Below are positions 1 through 13,491 of a DNA stretch of 64,000 nucleotides, piece after piece. Both the position numbers and the translations under genes were made by a program. Every line of letters starts with the position of its first letter. Positions within the stretch are counted from its first letter, which is position 1. This stretch comes from Monosporascus cannonballus (taxonomy: Eukaryota > Ascomycota > Sordariomycetes > Xylariales). The DNA lies in assembly GCA_004154925.1 (NCBI GenBank), contig QJNS01000752.1, forward strand, positions 248,001 to 312,000. The letters are read 5' to 3'. Below the pieces are notes generated by a model that was given only the letters and a program-made list of their open reading frames with translations, made no database searches and was not told the origin of the DNA.

Positions 1-3000
1 ATATATGTATAAAAGTATAATAAAAACCGTCCTAATAAAGGAGAAATAAGACGTATCGTTGTTATTTTTAACGTAAATTTTACAGACTTAAATAATAACT
101 TATAATAATAGCATAAAAGGCTACACAAAATATAAAAAATATATTATCATAATATCGCAAATATATATAAGTATTCGAAAAGAATTTCGAAACGGAATTA
201 CTGAAATATAGAAAATAAAATTGTGAAATAATCCGTAATCAAGATATATGAACTAAATTTTACATTATTTATAATTTATACAAAAATAAATTCCCTATTT
301 TTAGAAAATGCACCGACGATTGATATTAGAAAAAGTAAATTCGAGTTTTTTAGTTATTCGCAAAATATATTATTTTTTCGAATTACAAAATAGTAAAAGA
401 TTACAGTTAGCAATTAATTGAAAATAATTAAACGATATTATCATTAAAAATCAAACATTATTATCTATACGTATTTAATAAAAATTTGTTTTTGCAAAAC
501 TAAATAAATTTAGCATTAATTTTAAAAATAAGTATCACGCTATTAATATTAAATAAAACTATAAATAACAAACAAATTTCAAAACGAAATACGAATTACA
601 TATATATTTAATTACGTCAATAATACACACAAACTTAATAATGCTAGTTTAACTAATATAAATTTATATTACCATAATATTTAAATAGTTGAACAATATA
701 TTATTTAAATATTTTCGTGAGATATTATTTTAAAAATATCGTTATTTATTTCAGGAGAAATACTCGTAAAATGTATTTATAAAAACCTTTAAGTAGTATA
801 AATAGGTTAGTTAGTAATTAATATAATAAAATTAATTCTATATTAAAAAATAAAATACATAAAACATATTATGATTTTAAGTTATATTACAATAAATTTC
901 CAAAAAATCTTTATAAATAGCAGACAACAAATGTTAATAATAATTAAAAAATACAAATATTCTTTCAATTTGTCAAATATCATATAAGGTTTATTCGGAA
1001 TTTTAACTAAATAATTATGCTTTTAATTAACGTTGCTAAATAAAATTGAAATAAACGTTATAAACAAGTAAAAGCATCTTAGAAAATTAAGAAAACAATT
1101 ATTAATAAAGTAGCAATATTTATATATAGTTTGATACGTCTTACTAAACTAAAAGTCGATAATTCGGATTACCCATTAAACGTAATAATTATATAGCAAA
1201 ATAATTAAAGCAAATTATATATTATTACACTTTGAATAATAATTAATAAAGTCGAATTTAATTACGTTATTTTTAATAAAGAATTTATGGTTATTATTAT
1301 TACTTGTCGAAAATTTAGATATTTTGTTAAAGTCTAATTTTTTTAAATTAAGATTTATACATGTTATTGAAGTTTTACCCGTTTTATTATAAGTATAAAA
1401 TTTACAAAACGATAATTATAATACGTAAAAAAAGTCAAAAGGTTTGATTTTATAAATATATATATATATAAAAGGCTTAAAAAATAAAATCGAGGTTTTT
1501 AGTAAATAAGGCGATTTAAAAGAGTTAATCAAAATTAATTATATAGTTTTCGATATAATGTTTAAAGAATATTTACGTTTATATTAAATTGTAATACTAC
1601 GGGTTGTATTATACAATATACAATAGAAACTTAAAAAATATAATGAAACTTAATTTAAAATTAATACAATATATAGATTACAAATATTAAAGAAATATTA
1701 AAGAAATCTAATATACGAATATCTCTTATATAAATGTTAAGAGATTTACAAAATCTTAAAATATCTTTAACGTATATATTTTTACAGATAATAAATTATT
1801 TTAAACAGTTTAATAATAATGTAACTTATTAATAAAGTCAAAATACAGCAATATATATCTTATAGCAAATTATAACTACTATTAATTTCAAAACGATTAT
1901 AAAACGTAATTAATTTAGATTGTATTACTACTTCTTCTTTATTCGAAAGTTTAATAAAAAGAATATATTACAATTATATATTTTAATTTATAACCGATTT
2001 ATAAACTTTGCTTATTTTGTACGATATTAAAAAAATATAAATATTGAATAAATGAATTTTCTTTTCTTTAAAACCGAATTAGTATATACGGATTATTATA
2101 TAAAGTTATTTTCGATCAAAGATAACTTAAATCTTAAAATCCTATTAGAGTTTTATAGCATAAATTAATTTAAATCCTAAATTATTAAATGTTTTAAAAC
2201 TTTAAATAAACGCATAAATCGAAGAGTTATACTTGATATTAAAAACGTATTTACGATATTATATTAATTACGAACAAAATAACTTATAATATTAGCTATT
2301 ACAAAAATGTCAACACCTTTTTAATAAACGTTAATTTTGAATTTATATTAGAAGTTTATAAGAAAGTATATAATAAACCAGTTAAGATTAAAGCAATGTA
2401 TAGATGAAAATTACTTATATAATTATACTAAATAATCAGTATTAAATCTAAATTCGACCGTAATTAAATTAATAAATATCATAAAGTAGAAACGTTAAAC
2501 GGGAATTAAAGAAATGAAAGGAATTAATTTTCAAAAAAAAGAAAATAATTTATATCATTACTACAAATATGAAAATGAGAAACCTTAGCAAGAAATTGAA
2601 TTAAGACTGTATCTGTCTGCGCAGAATTATTAAACAGACTTTAGAAAGTAATTACTAATTAATGTGCTTAGCGAAGATTAAAATTTATCTAGTTTTTTAT
2701 TTTTTGTTTTTTATAATACTTAATAGCAGGTATCATTAAAATATAAACAGTACAAAATAACGTAAAAGTAGAGAATAAATAAGAGTATAAAATAATATAA
2801 AGAATAATAGACGAGAATAAAATGGGCTTACTTAATACCTAGTTATATTTTAAAAAAATATCTAGATTCTGAAAATATTTAAAAACTCGCAAAAAACTTT
2901 ATAAATGCCTAACGTTTATTAACAGGCTTTAACTAACAGCAGTAGAATTATTAGTAATTGTATTTCAATTTATAGTTTATAAAAATTAAAAAGTACAAGA

Positions 3001-3030
3001 AAGATTTTGCAGCAAATTAATTAATCGCCG
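1..3030 (+). mobile_element. Decayed Gypsy-type retrotransposon pol relic
   Basis: Very AT-rich sequence with no intact reading frame. It aligns by eye, in the same orientation, with the pol part of the two better preserved Gypsy elements downstream. The RNase H segment near 1150-1180 matches those near 8164-8190 and 18985-19010 and still reads as K-x-D-x-S-D-Y. The connection segment near 890-1020 matches that near 7915-8040, and the 3' part near 2880-2960 matches that near 9940-10010. It is more diverged from the other two than they are from each other, so it is probably another subfamily or an older insertion. It runs off the window start, and I could not identify its LTRs. Confidence 0.7.
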
Positions 3031-4328
3031 AATTTATAAATCTGATAGCGGCTTTTATACCTTTTTGTTTCTTTAATTTATAGAAGATTTTATTAATACG
3101 ATGAATTATTTCGAAACCCTTTTTAAGAAAGGCTTTCTTTTAACGATATAAACGTAATAAATGAACTAAAACCTGCGATAAGAACAATTCGAACCTTTTT
3201 TAATTTTTTTTTTTCTATAGTATATACGTTACTAAAAATAATAAATGAAAAATAATATTACGAGAAATTAAACGTATTAACTTAATATTTTAGCGCGTTA
3301 AAATTATAATATACATATTTTTCGTTTATATAAACATTATAACCAACCTTAGTTTTCTTAATAATATAATTAAAATACTTAACGCGAAAGCAAACGAAAT
3401 AAAGAAGCATACTTAATTTATTAATAAAAAATAAACACTTAAAGGAATCAAAATTATCATTTCGCTTGTTACGCAATTTAAAAATGCAACCGAATATAAT
3501 AAGTAATATTACAAAAAGCTATTAATATAGTTAATAAGTACATTAACCTTTAAAAATAAATATTTTAAAAAGAAAAATATTGTATTATAGCTTAATAATT
3601 AAAAGCTTAAGATTTTAACTATTAAGATAAAATATTAAATATCTCCAACTTTGGTAAAAGATTACGTAAAATAAATCGAACATAGTCTGTTTAATTATAT
3701 TCGATTAATATATAAATATAGTTGGTTTAACTATAGTCGACATATAGCAGAATAAAAATAATTTAATTATTAGTTAGTATAATTCAAATAATACTAAATT
3801 ATAATATATTTTTTAATTACGTAAATATTTTTGGTTATTATTATATATAATTAATACTTTTTAAATAAGATTTTACAATACGATTATTAATATAAACTAT
3901 GCGATTTAGATTTTATAATTAGTTAAGCCGTTTAACGGTTATATAGATATAATAAATACACGTTTATCGTTATTATTCTGAGTTATTTATTAATTTAATA
4001 ACGATATTTATTATTTTATTTATTTTATTTTAAGTTAACGCAACTTTTCTTATAACTTAACTAGAGTTATTAATAAGGCCTTAAGTTAATAAAATATTCC
4101 ATTAATTCGTCATTATATAGTAAAAATGGAATTAAAACGATAATAATATATATTATAGGAGAACTAATAATATATATAACGTTATAAATATATATTAGTT
4201 GGGAAATAGAAATAAAGCTAGGTAACTCTGGATTTAAAAAAGAAGTAATTATTAAAACAAGGGATTTAGATAAATATATTATAAGAAATTATATTTAACC
4301 TTAAAGTTATTCCATTCTCGGTTTACGG
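3031..4328. other. AT-rich RIP-type sequence, no gene
   Basis: Continuous AT-rich sequence full of stop codons in all frames. The only frame of note is a 64-codon minus-strand run at 3282-3476 of low-complexity composition, which I take as chance. It may contain the degraded 3' LTR of the relic before it, but I cannot delimit one. Confidence 0.5.
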
Positions 4329-4333
4329 CTATA

Positions 4334-4690
4334 TGTCATGGCCCAACGAGCCACGGTCTCCAGAAACGGTCTGTCATGATCCAACCACAAATGCGCGGTG
4401 GGGCAGGTCACGTGATGGATCACCAACTCACTGGAGGTGAGCCAGTGAGCCGGATCATTAACTTACTGGTAATAAATTAATAACCAGGAATAAAATATAT
4501 ATATTTATTATTTCCATAATTTAAATAATTTTAACTTCTTATATTTATTAATATTAATTGTTTATAATAATTAGATATTAAAAAATATAATACGTTATTA
4601 TATTTATTATTTAAATTTCCATAATATTTTTATTAATATAAATTTATATAACTAAAATTTAATACTTGGTTAAATTTTCCAGCCGTTATA
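4334..4690 (+). repeat. 5' LTR of Gypsy element 1
   Basis: 357 bp. It begins TGTCATGGCCCAACGAGCC and ends in GTTATA, which is GTCACA after C-to-T changes. The first 120 bp are GC-balanced and little mutated; the rest is AT-rich. It contains two units of a 34-35-bp tandem repeat around 4418-4485 (CCAACTCACTGG... and TTAACTTACTGG...). The 3' LTR has three. Confidence 0.85.
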
Positions 4691-5399
4691 TGTTATAAAT
4701 ATTTATTTAGTAATACCGTCAAATTTTAAATAATATTTAATATTATTAAAATGTCGACCAACATTTAAGAAATATTTAATTAATAATTTTAATTTCGAGT
4801 TCGGTAATTGAAAAAAAAAGTTTAATAATTTAAGGTTACGTTATCGGCTTAAACCTTTTTCGTTTAAATAAAGCCCACAAAGCCGGAACCTTAAAATAAA
4901 AAAGTAATCTTTAAATTTTTTAAACTTAGGCATAAATTTATTTTCGTTTCCTAAACCTTAATAATGTAACGGATATAATCCTAGCAATAAAAATATATTT
5001 AACGAAAAATACGGTTAATTAATTTAAGCTTATTATAAGGAATTTCCTGGAAATAAAAAAGCCGGATAAAGAAAATTTTACTAATAAAATATTTTCACTT
5101 TATATTAATTTCGAGGACAAAATACGCGATAATTTCGGTAATCCGGATGAAGAACAATTTGCGGCCTAATAATTTTTACAATTCCGATAAAAAGAACCCG
5201 TATTTAAATATGCCGTAACATTTAAAAGTTTTACAGCTAAGGCAAAATAAGGAAATAACGAAATTAAAGCCATTATCGATATATTTTATAAAGAATTAAA
5301 GGAGAATATAAAAAATAAAATTATTTAAATTAAATAATTAATTACCTTAAACCGGTATATTATAAAGTAATTAAGATTAATAATTAATAATTTAAAAAA

Positions 5400-8300
5400 T
5401 AATAGAAAAAAAAGATAATATGCTTTACGTTCGAGATATAACAAATCCAATTAAAGGGAAAAACAAAACGTACCTTTTACTTTTTATAGAACGGCACTAG
5501 GATTTATAGAATTTGGCGTTACCCACAAATAAAACTGGAGCCAGATTAAATGTTTTAATTATAGCAAAATGGGATATAAGGTCTACAAATACAGGAAACC
5601 TAAGAAATTACGGTAAGATAACTAAATACCTATACAGGAGGAACAATTTAAAAATAATTAAGAAAACGATAATAAAACCATTAACATAATCCAAGCCAAA
5701 TACGTATTAGGCTTATAACAAAAGGTCCAATTAGGACCATTACGATAAGAAATTTAACGGAAAATACGAAAAACCAAAAAGTTAGCTTAATAAGTATTGT
5801 AAATATAACAAAAAATATTACAAGGATAATTACGTAAGTATTAGAACTAAATAAAAAAATTTATTCCGGAATACTTAATCGATATAGCAAAATGTACGCC
5901 ATACACTGTCGACGACAAAAATATCCCGATTACGAAAAATAAAAATAATATATCCATAAATAAATTACCCGTATATATTACGAAAGATTTAATTTTCTAA
6001 ATCGTACCGGAAATAATAAGAACGAGAAGTAATAATATTAATGTTTTCGATTTATAGCCCCAGAAAATATTTAGCAGTTGGCCGAAATAAAGAGCTGGCC
6101 TAAAGGAAAATAATATCCGTAAAAAAACTTTTTTTTATTACTATAAATAATATATTTATTAAACGGAAAAAAAGTTAATCCAGTATATAGTAAAAAAATA
6201 TTATCAAAAGGTTATTATAAATTTTTATTCTTAATTAATTTTTATCATAAATCCTTAGAAAAAAAGGTTATTAAAGAAGAAATACGTTAATTTACAAGCG
6301 ATCTTTAAAATAATAATTAAAATAATGCAAAATAGGATATAATCGTAAACATAGAAAAAATTTATTCGATAAGGAAAAAAGCCGCAAAAAAATCAAAAAT
6401 AATTAATATAACTTAAAGAAACAGTACGCCGGCAATAATGACAGATATAACAACTTAATACGTTAAACGAAAAAAACAAGCAAAGTTCGATAAATTCGAA
6501 TAAAAATTAAAAAAAAAGTTACTTATAAAAAAGCCGCAAGATAACAAAACTCAAAGAAATTAAAGGGAACTTTTAAAAAAGGCTTTAAACGCGACGATAA
6601 AAAACGTTAATAACTTTATCACTTTAAAAATATAAATTAAAACGTATTAATATACCGTAATAATGAATTACGGAATTTTCGGCGGAAATTATATTACACC
6701 AAATATAATTAATAAGTTTAAATTGTTATAAAGATATAAATTAAAACCTTATATAACGACAAATACCGAAAATTACGAATTTATTTACGATAACAAAAAA
6801 ATTATATATAAAATTAATCACTTCGAGATTTTTATTTAAAAATAATACCAAATAATTAATTTCGATATCGTTTTATTTAGAAATTACGATATAATCTTAA
6901 AATTACCATAAATACGTTAATACGAAGTTTTAATTAACGGCGGAACTGGCCAAATAAAATTCGTTTCACTTTTTATTAATAAACGAAAACAAAAATTAAA
7001 ATCTTAACATTTAATTAATAATAATAACGAATATAAGCATAAAAATACGACAAAAGCCTTAGTACCTAAAACGACAAAACATAAAAAAAATTAGGTATTA
7101 AAAAAGAATACGGCATATTGTTATTATTATTAAAATAAAACTAAAGTAATTAAATAACGATTTAAAACAAAAATAATAGCCTTAAAAGTTAAAAGATTTA
7201 ATTAATATATTATTAAAATACTACAGATATAAACAGCTTTTCAGAAAAAAACTTGATACGAAATTACTAGATCATAATTAATAAGATTACGAAATAATTT
7301 TCAAAACAAGATCTTCGACGAAATTTTGCCGTATTTACAATTTTAACGGAAATAAATTACGTATTTTCAGAAAATACCTGGAAAATCGGTTACAAAAAAG
7401 ATAAATTCGACTTTCGAAATTATTAACAAAATATCCAATATTTTTCATACTAAAAAAAAAATAAAAGAATTACGATTTAAAATTAATTATCGACAATTAA
7501 ATAATATTCCTGTCAAAAATCGAATATATTTATCTCTAATTATAAAAATAAAAAACCGATTTTACGGAATTAAATAATTTATAACGTTCGATCTTAAAAA
7601 TAAATATAACCTTATTAGGATTAAAAAAAACATAAATAAAAAATAATCTTTAAAACAAAATACTAATTATATAAATATTTGGGTATACTAATAAAACTTA
7701 CGAACGTACCAGCAACCTTTTAACGGATAATAAATTATATATTACGAAAATACCTTAATATTTTCGTTATTTGTTATTTTAATAATATTTTTATCTTTTC
7801 GAAAATAAAAAAGGTATACGTAAAATTATTTATTAACGAAAAAATAAATTAGTTTCATATATAAAAAATAAAATATCTGGAATATATTATTACCCTAGAA
7901 TATATTAAGATAAACCTCCAAAAAATCGTTACAATTACAAAATAACAAACGTCAATAATAATTAAAAAAATATAAGTATTCCTTAAATTCGCCAATTACT
8001 ATAAGAAATTTATTCGAAACTTTAGTAAAATAATTATACCCTTAATAAATCTTACGAAAAAAAGAATTAAATAAATGCCAGATATAAAAAAAACATTTTA
8101 AGATATTAAGAATAAAATTATTAACAAATTAATATTAATTATATATAATTTAAACCGCCCTATTAAATTAAAAGCCGATATTTCGGATTACGCTTTAAAC
8201 ATAATGATCAAATAATAAAATAATTAAGGAAAATTATACTTTATTATATTTCTTTTATACAAATTAAAAAAGACCGAATTTCTTGGCGATATTCCAAATA

Positions 8301-9760
8301 AACGATTTATGGTTATTAATATAGCATTTCGAAAATTTAGGCACTTTTTAAAAAGAAATTTATATTAAGTTATGGTTTATTCGGATTATTAAAATCTTAC
8401 CTGATTTACTATAATTAAGGAACTTATAAAATAATAATTTAAATACGCAAAAAATTAACGAATTTCGATTTTATTATTATCTATAAGAAAGGTTCAAAAA
8501 ATGGTAGAATAAATACTTTAAGTAAACGACCAGACCTCGAAAAAAAAATTGGTTAAAATTAGCCATATAATTTTCAATACCATTACCAAAAAATATTTAC
8601 GCTTATAATAAATTATAATAATTCGAATAATATTTCGCAATATATATCAGAAAATTTAATAGCATAATAATAATTTTTCAAAAAATTAAAAAACAAATAA
8701 GATATAAGTTTTAGAAAAATACCAGAAGGATTTAATACGCGAAATATACGAATATTAATTATATAGATATCCAGGGATTTATAAAATCTTAAAAAAACTT
8801 TAACGTATATATTTTTTTTAAAAAATAAAATTAACGGTACAAAAGGTTATACGGCAATACGATATTAGCACTAAACCAAAAAGTTAACGACATAAGCTAT
8901 ATAAAGAATTATAGTTATTATTAATTGCAAAATAACCATAATATTTAATTATATTCGATTTTATTACCTAATTTCTTATATCAAAAAATGTAATTACGGG
9001 AATATATTACGACAGTATTTTCGTAATTATCGATCGATTTACGAAATTTTCCCATTTTTTACCATATTATAAGGATGTAAATGCCGAATAACTGGCATAT
9101 ATTTTTTTTAATTATATTTTTAATATATACGGATTATTAATGGAAATTATATCAAATAAAAAATTAATTTTCGCATTTAAGTTTGGGTAAGGCCTTATAA
9201 TATAAATCGGCTTAAACTATAAATTATCCAGCATATTTAAACCTTAAGTAAATAAATAAACAAAATAAATAAACTAAACTTTAAAAATTTTCTTACAATA
9301 TTACATTAATTACGAATAAAATAACTAAGTTAAGAAATTATTAATTACATAATTAATTTATAATATTAATTACTATAAAAGAATTAAAATAACATTTACG
9401 AATACAAATTTTGATTTTATTTTAAAATTTTTTTAAAAAAGTACGTAATAACGGTTTAATTAATATTAAAATAACCCTTACGTCAAAATAATTACGATAA
9501 TTATATTAAAAAATAAAAACGGAATTAAAATTCGTATATAATCAAATAAGCAAGTATTATAACTAGAAAAAATTAAAAGGATTAATTTTCGAAAAAGGGA
9601 AAATGGTTTTTCTTATTACAAAAAATATTTAGATAAAAAAACCCAACAAAAAATTCGATTTTAAATATATTAGTCTATATAAAATCGCCAAGAAAATCAC
9701 TGAAAATAATTATTAATTAGAACTTTTATTAAAAATTAAATTTTATTCAATTCTTTTCGT
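5400..9760 (+). pseudogene. gag-pol of Gypsy element 1, degraded
   Basis: Residual motifs on the plus strand, in order. A CCHC zinc knuckle lies at 5551-5595 (first Cys kept, the other ligands changed as G-to-A/C-to-T would do). A reverse-transcriptase segment F-D-L-K-N-K-Y lies near 7587-7622. The polymerase box at 7761-7800 reads Y-F-N-N where Y-x-D-D is expected. RNase H is near 8164-8190 (K-A-D-I-S-D-Y). The integrase core at about 8999-9063 reads Y-Y-D-S-I-F-V-I-I-D-R-F-T-K-F. A C-terminal G-P-Y-K-type segment lies near 9660-9720. Stops are almost all TAA, consistent with CAA/CAG/TGG changed by RIP. No intact product is possible. Confidence 0.8.
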
Positions 9761-10601
9761 TTTTTTATTCGAATTAACAACAAATATAATTAAGGTATAT
9801 ACGGCGTAAAACAATATAAAAGTAAAAAATAAATAAATATACGAAATAGAGAAAATTTTCGACATACGAAAACAAAATGGATTTACCTAATATCTAATTA
9901 AGTAAAAAAAGTACCCAAATTCCAAAAACACTTAGGAACTCGCCAAAAATCTTATTAGCGCCTAACGTTTGTTAAAGAATTTTTACCAATAATAATAAAA
10001 CTATCCGAAATAATAACATCTTAATCTATTAAATTTAAAAAAAAAAGGTTCTTAATCCACCGTATTTCAATTAATAATATCCATTTTATTTAAGGCCTAT
10101 ATTTTAATTATAAACTTTAATTCCAATTACGTAAAATCGTTAAAATCGTTTGATAATAAAAGAATACGATTAATAAATTTCGCACCTTGAGACTGATAAT
10201 ATTAACGCTAACGACGTATACGAAAAAAATGCGCAAAAATTTCGGATAAGGATTTTTCGGCGACCAGCTTTTTTTCTTTTAATTTTTTCGATTTTATAAT
10301 GTAACGATTAATTATAGAAATAAGGATTTCTGTTCCGTTATATAAGCGACTTTTGCGAACATATTTTTTACAACGAAAAACCCCCTTTATCATCTAGCAA
10401 TTAAGCTGCCGAACGGAATAAAAAAAATAAAGCATTACGTCAAAACTTTCGAGTTCAAGTAAATTAACCAAGGTAAGTCGCTATTCAGATTTGCGAAAAT
10501 AACGCTTAGATATACCGGAAGACATATTAAACGGATGCAAAAAAGCTTACCAAAAAAAAAAGAAAAATCTTAAGGGCAAGATTTGTAAAAAGGGAAGATC
10601 A

Positions 10602-10993
10602 TATTATGGCCTAACGAGCCACGGTTTCCAAAAACGGTTTGTTATGATCTAACCATAAATGCGCGGTAAGGCAGGTTACGTAATAAATTACCAACTCACT
10701 GAAGGTAAGCTAATAAACCGGATTACCAACTTACTAGTAATAAGCCAATAAGCCGGATTACCAACTGACTGGTGGTAAGCCAGTAAATAAAAATAGGATA
10801 TATACGTTTATTATTTCCATAATTTAAATAGCTTTAGCTTGTAACACTTATTTATACCAGTCGTTTGCAATAACCAGGTATTAAAAAACGTAATACGTTA
10901 TTATATCTATTGTTTAAATTCCCACGATATTCCTGCCAACATAAACCCGCACGATTAAGGTTTAATAGTTGGTTAAACCTCCCAGCCGTCACA
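10602..10993 (+). repeat. 3' LTR of Gypsy element 1
   Basis: 392 bp, aligned with 4334-4690. Its start TATTATGGCC corresponds to TGTCATGGCC in the 5' copy, and it ends GTCACA. It holds three units of the 34-35-bp internal repeat (about 10688-10785) against two in the 5' LTR, which accounts for its extra length. Confidence 0.85.
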
Positions 10994-10998
10994 TTATA

Positions 10999-12421
10999 AC
11001 GCTATATAAACCGAGCTTATATCATTTAAAAGATTAGTAAAGTAATAGTAATATTAATAAATAAAACTGAATAAAATTACCTGAAAAATTTTTAAAATGA
11101 AAAATGATGTAATGTAACCTTGAAAAATACTAGGTGATATTTAATAGACGCCACAGCATAAAAGAAGTAGAATTAAATAAAAAAGCAGAATATAATAATC
11201 ATATATTTATATACAAAAGGAAACAAGCTAACTGAACAGCTTAGTTGGAAGATATATATATATATTTACCATTCATCGAAACCTAGGAAATTTAACCGTA
11301 TAGAGTATAGCATCATAGCTGTTAATATAGGCTCAAAAGGCTCTAGAAAGTCTATAGGATGTCTAGAACTACGTGTACACTTACCCGTACGTGCAACGGC
11401 TGCACCTTACACCGCTGCGCCACCAGGGCAAAAGATCGATGGAATGATCGCAATTGTAGCAATCATCCTGGTGCCTACAGCTGCATATATGTACTGGAGC
11501 TGCTACAGTTGACAAGGCCGTAACAGTACAGATCCCGACCTTTCCAGGTCTTTCCATCTAATAGGCGTCCTCTAACTAACAGCAGAAATCTCCCCATTGG
11601 GCTTCGGCTTTGGGAGGTCCAACAGTGCTTTGATGTTCACTTAGCTTTTTGCGGTAAAAGAGCACCTGGAATGGGGATGGAGAGAATTTGTAAGACGAGG
11701 TAGGACGGCCACATGGTGTGCTTCCAATTCACTACCCAAACATCATGAACATTCCCACCAGATTTTGCGCGAACGCTTTGGTGATAAAGGCAGCATAGGA
11801 TTTAAATGAAAAAATTACGGAGATACTTTTGCAAATTCAGGCAACCGTGCGCGATTCGGCGCAATACTTAGTCCGCCTCATGGGATTGATTTGACTCAGT
11901 CTTGCATCACCCGCCTCGTTGCACTCGTTCTTGCTCCTAACCAAATTGTTTGTGCCAAACATAAACATAAGCTAAAGTAAATTCTTTCCAACATTATCGG
12001 AGCAAGGGATATAAATATTGGAAATGCATTTCGGAAAGCTGGAGAGCGGAACTGATAAGGTCCTCTCGGAAGGTTACAACAATTTTTCAAGAACTTACCA
12101 GAATAGGTTGAGCCATTGTATAGCATAAAAGCGTGAAATGAAGAGAACAAATTGTGAGCAGTGTGACATGGACGGTGAATCTTCAACATGCAGTGCGAGG
12201 ATAAGAAGTGACTTTGATTTGATAGTATCTCGCAGTAGATAAAAGAAATGAAGCCAAACTCAGTTTTATCATTCAAACCTCGAAATTGGGATCATAATTC
12301 TTGCGGTAGATTCCTTCCACCGTGACGATGCTTAATCACTGTTTCCAACGCATTGGTACTTCAAATAGGTTCCTTATCCCTCACTCACAAGCCCATGTAT
12401 AGTTAAGCCCTCAACCCCCGC
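10999..12421. other. Transition to gene island, no confident gene
   Basis: AT-rich until about 11270, then GC-balanced. A 126-codon minus-strand frame at 11896-12276 has no recognisable domain or gene-like context, and I do not call it. A short plus-strand frame near 11446-11514 could encode a hydrophobic C-terminal tail but has no supporting upstream exon. This stretch lies downstream of the feruloyl esterase gene and may include its 3' UTR. Confidence 0.4.
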
Positions 12422-13491
12422 TTACATGCACTGCGAGTACCATTGGTTCTGTGCCTGACAAGTGCTTCCGGACTGGCAGCAAGTTGGCCCAAGCCATCCT
12501 TGACCACCACACTGGTCCCATCTAGTGGCACAGGTTGGATTGGGATCGCTAGGGTTACCGGGATTGCCAGGGTTTCCAGGGTTGCCAGGGTTGCCAGGGT
12601 TGCCTCCGCCGAGCTGAGTAAAGAATGCCCACGTCTCGCGGGCCATCCAGTTGCCTTGGGAATCGTTGGCGTCGCCAACATGTCCGCCGCCATGGGCGAG
12701 CCACCAGACCGGCTGGTTGGAGCGAGTGTACGTCGTCTTGATGTACTGGCTCGACCCGCCCGGAGGCTCCGGAGCATTAGTGGACTGGCAACCGTTGACC
12801 CGGAGGTATCTATCGCGCAGCTCCCTGCCGCTGGCAATTGGGAGGACGTTGTCGGTGACACCGTGGATGCCGAGGTAGGCCACGGGAGTGTTTCCGCCGG
12901 AGCAACCACTGAGTTGAGCACCAGCAATGACGGACACGGCGCGGAAGATATCTGTGTAAGAAGGAATTGGCTGTTAGTGTATTCCCACTCACATCATGGG
13001 AAATAGTAACTAAAGTCTCCATCTATCCAACGATAGGATTTCCACTTACTAGGCCGGGCACAGGCAAGTGCATACGACATGGCACCACCATAGCTGGAAC
13101 CAGTGGCAAAGCGCTGGCTCTGGTCAACGCAGAGCTGGTCTTCAACCTGGGAAAGGATCTGATCAACAAGGGTCACGTCGGACCCGCCGCCGTTGGCCCA
13201 GCCATTGTTTTGTCCCTGTGGCGCGACAAAGATGGCCGACTCGCCTGCCAGGGCGCGCAGACCGTAGTAGCCTGGGGCGACGTTGTTCATGGACCCGCCG
13301 AGCCAGTGGAAGCCAAAAATAAGCCTGTACTCCTTATTTGGATCGTAGTTGGCGGGCACCTGGAGGATATATTGCCTATTGTTGATGGTCTTGGTGCCAC
13401 TCGATGGAGGCGACTTGCCGCAGCCGGGCGTCGCCGCCAGGATGCTTGGAGCCAGCAGCAGCGCTGAGAGGAGAGCTGTGAGTCTGACCAT
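12422..13491 (-). CDS. Secreted feruloyl esterase (CE1-type) with C-terminal CBM1
   Basis: Two exons: 13491-13050 and 12951-12422. The 98-bp intron (12952-13049) starts GTAAGT and ends ACACAG. The spliced frame gives 323 residues. Residues 1-19 are a signal peptide ending S-I-L-A. The alpha/beta-hydrolase domain carries the nucleophile in G-S-S-Y-G (Ser133), probable acid Asp181 in H-G-V-T-D and probable His238 in G-G-G-H. A linker of about six G-N-P repeats (about 262-290) leads to a fungal cellulose-binding CBM1 at the C-terminus (Q-C-G-G-Q-G-W, paired Cys, Y-S-Q-C). The family (FaeB/FAE-1-like, also acetyl-xylan-esterase relatives) releases ferulic acid from arabinoxylan outside the cell. 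Exact ester preference cannot be read. All expected residues are present and the gene looks intact. It is a lone gene between two transposon blocks. Confidence 0.9.

Larger units (their letters stand above)
4334..10993 (+). mobile_element. Gypsy LTR retrotransposon 1, RIP-inactivated
   Basis: A 6,660-bp element with LTRs at 4334-4690 and 10602-10993. The 5' LTR starts TGTCATGGCC and the 3' LTR ends GTCACA, so the ends are TGT...ACA. The flanking 5-mers are CTATA (4329-4333) and TTATA (10994-10998), a target duplication with one C-to-T change. A purine-rich tract (about 10585-10601) precedes the 3' LTR. The order gag zinc knuckle, reverse transcriptase, RNase H, integrase is that of Ty3/Gypsy (Metaviridae). 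Every domain is broken by TAA/TAG, as RIP would do. It is dead and cannot encode protein. Confidence 0.88.

Noticed and set aside
3282..3476. 64-codon minus-strand frame in AT-rich DNA
   Set aside because: Composition is F/Y/N/K/I-rich as in any AT-rich sequence, there is no domain, and the area is a transposon graveyard.
10208..10393. 61-codon minus-strand frame
   Set aside because: It lies antisense within the 3' part of Gypsy element 1 and is explained as a shadow of degraded pol/UTR sequence.
11440..11520. Short plus-strand frame ending in a hydrophobic segment
   Set aside because: Only about 40 codons, with no upstream start or exon I can support; could be a relic or chance.
11896..12276. 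126-codon minus-strand frame
   Set aside because: No recognisable domain, Cys/Phe/Ser-rich, immediately downstream of the feruloyl esterase gene; more likely 3' flank than a gene.
12443..13006. 187-codon plus-strand frame opposite the esterase
   Set aside because: It is the antisense shadow of the GC-rich CBM1/linker exon; the minus-strand reading has a full set of catalytic and binding motifs.
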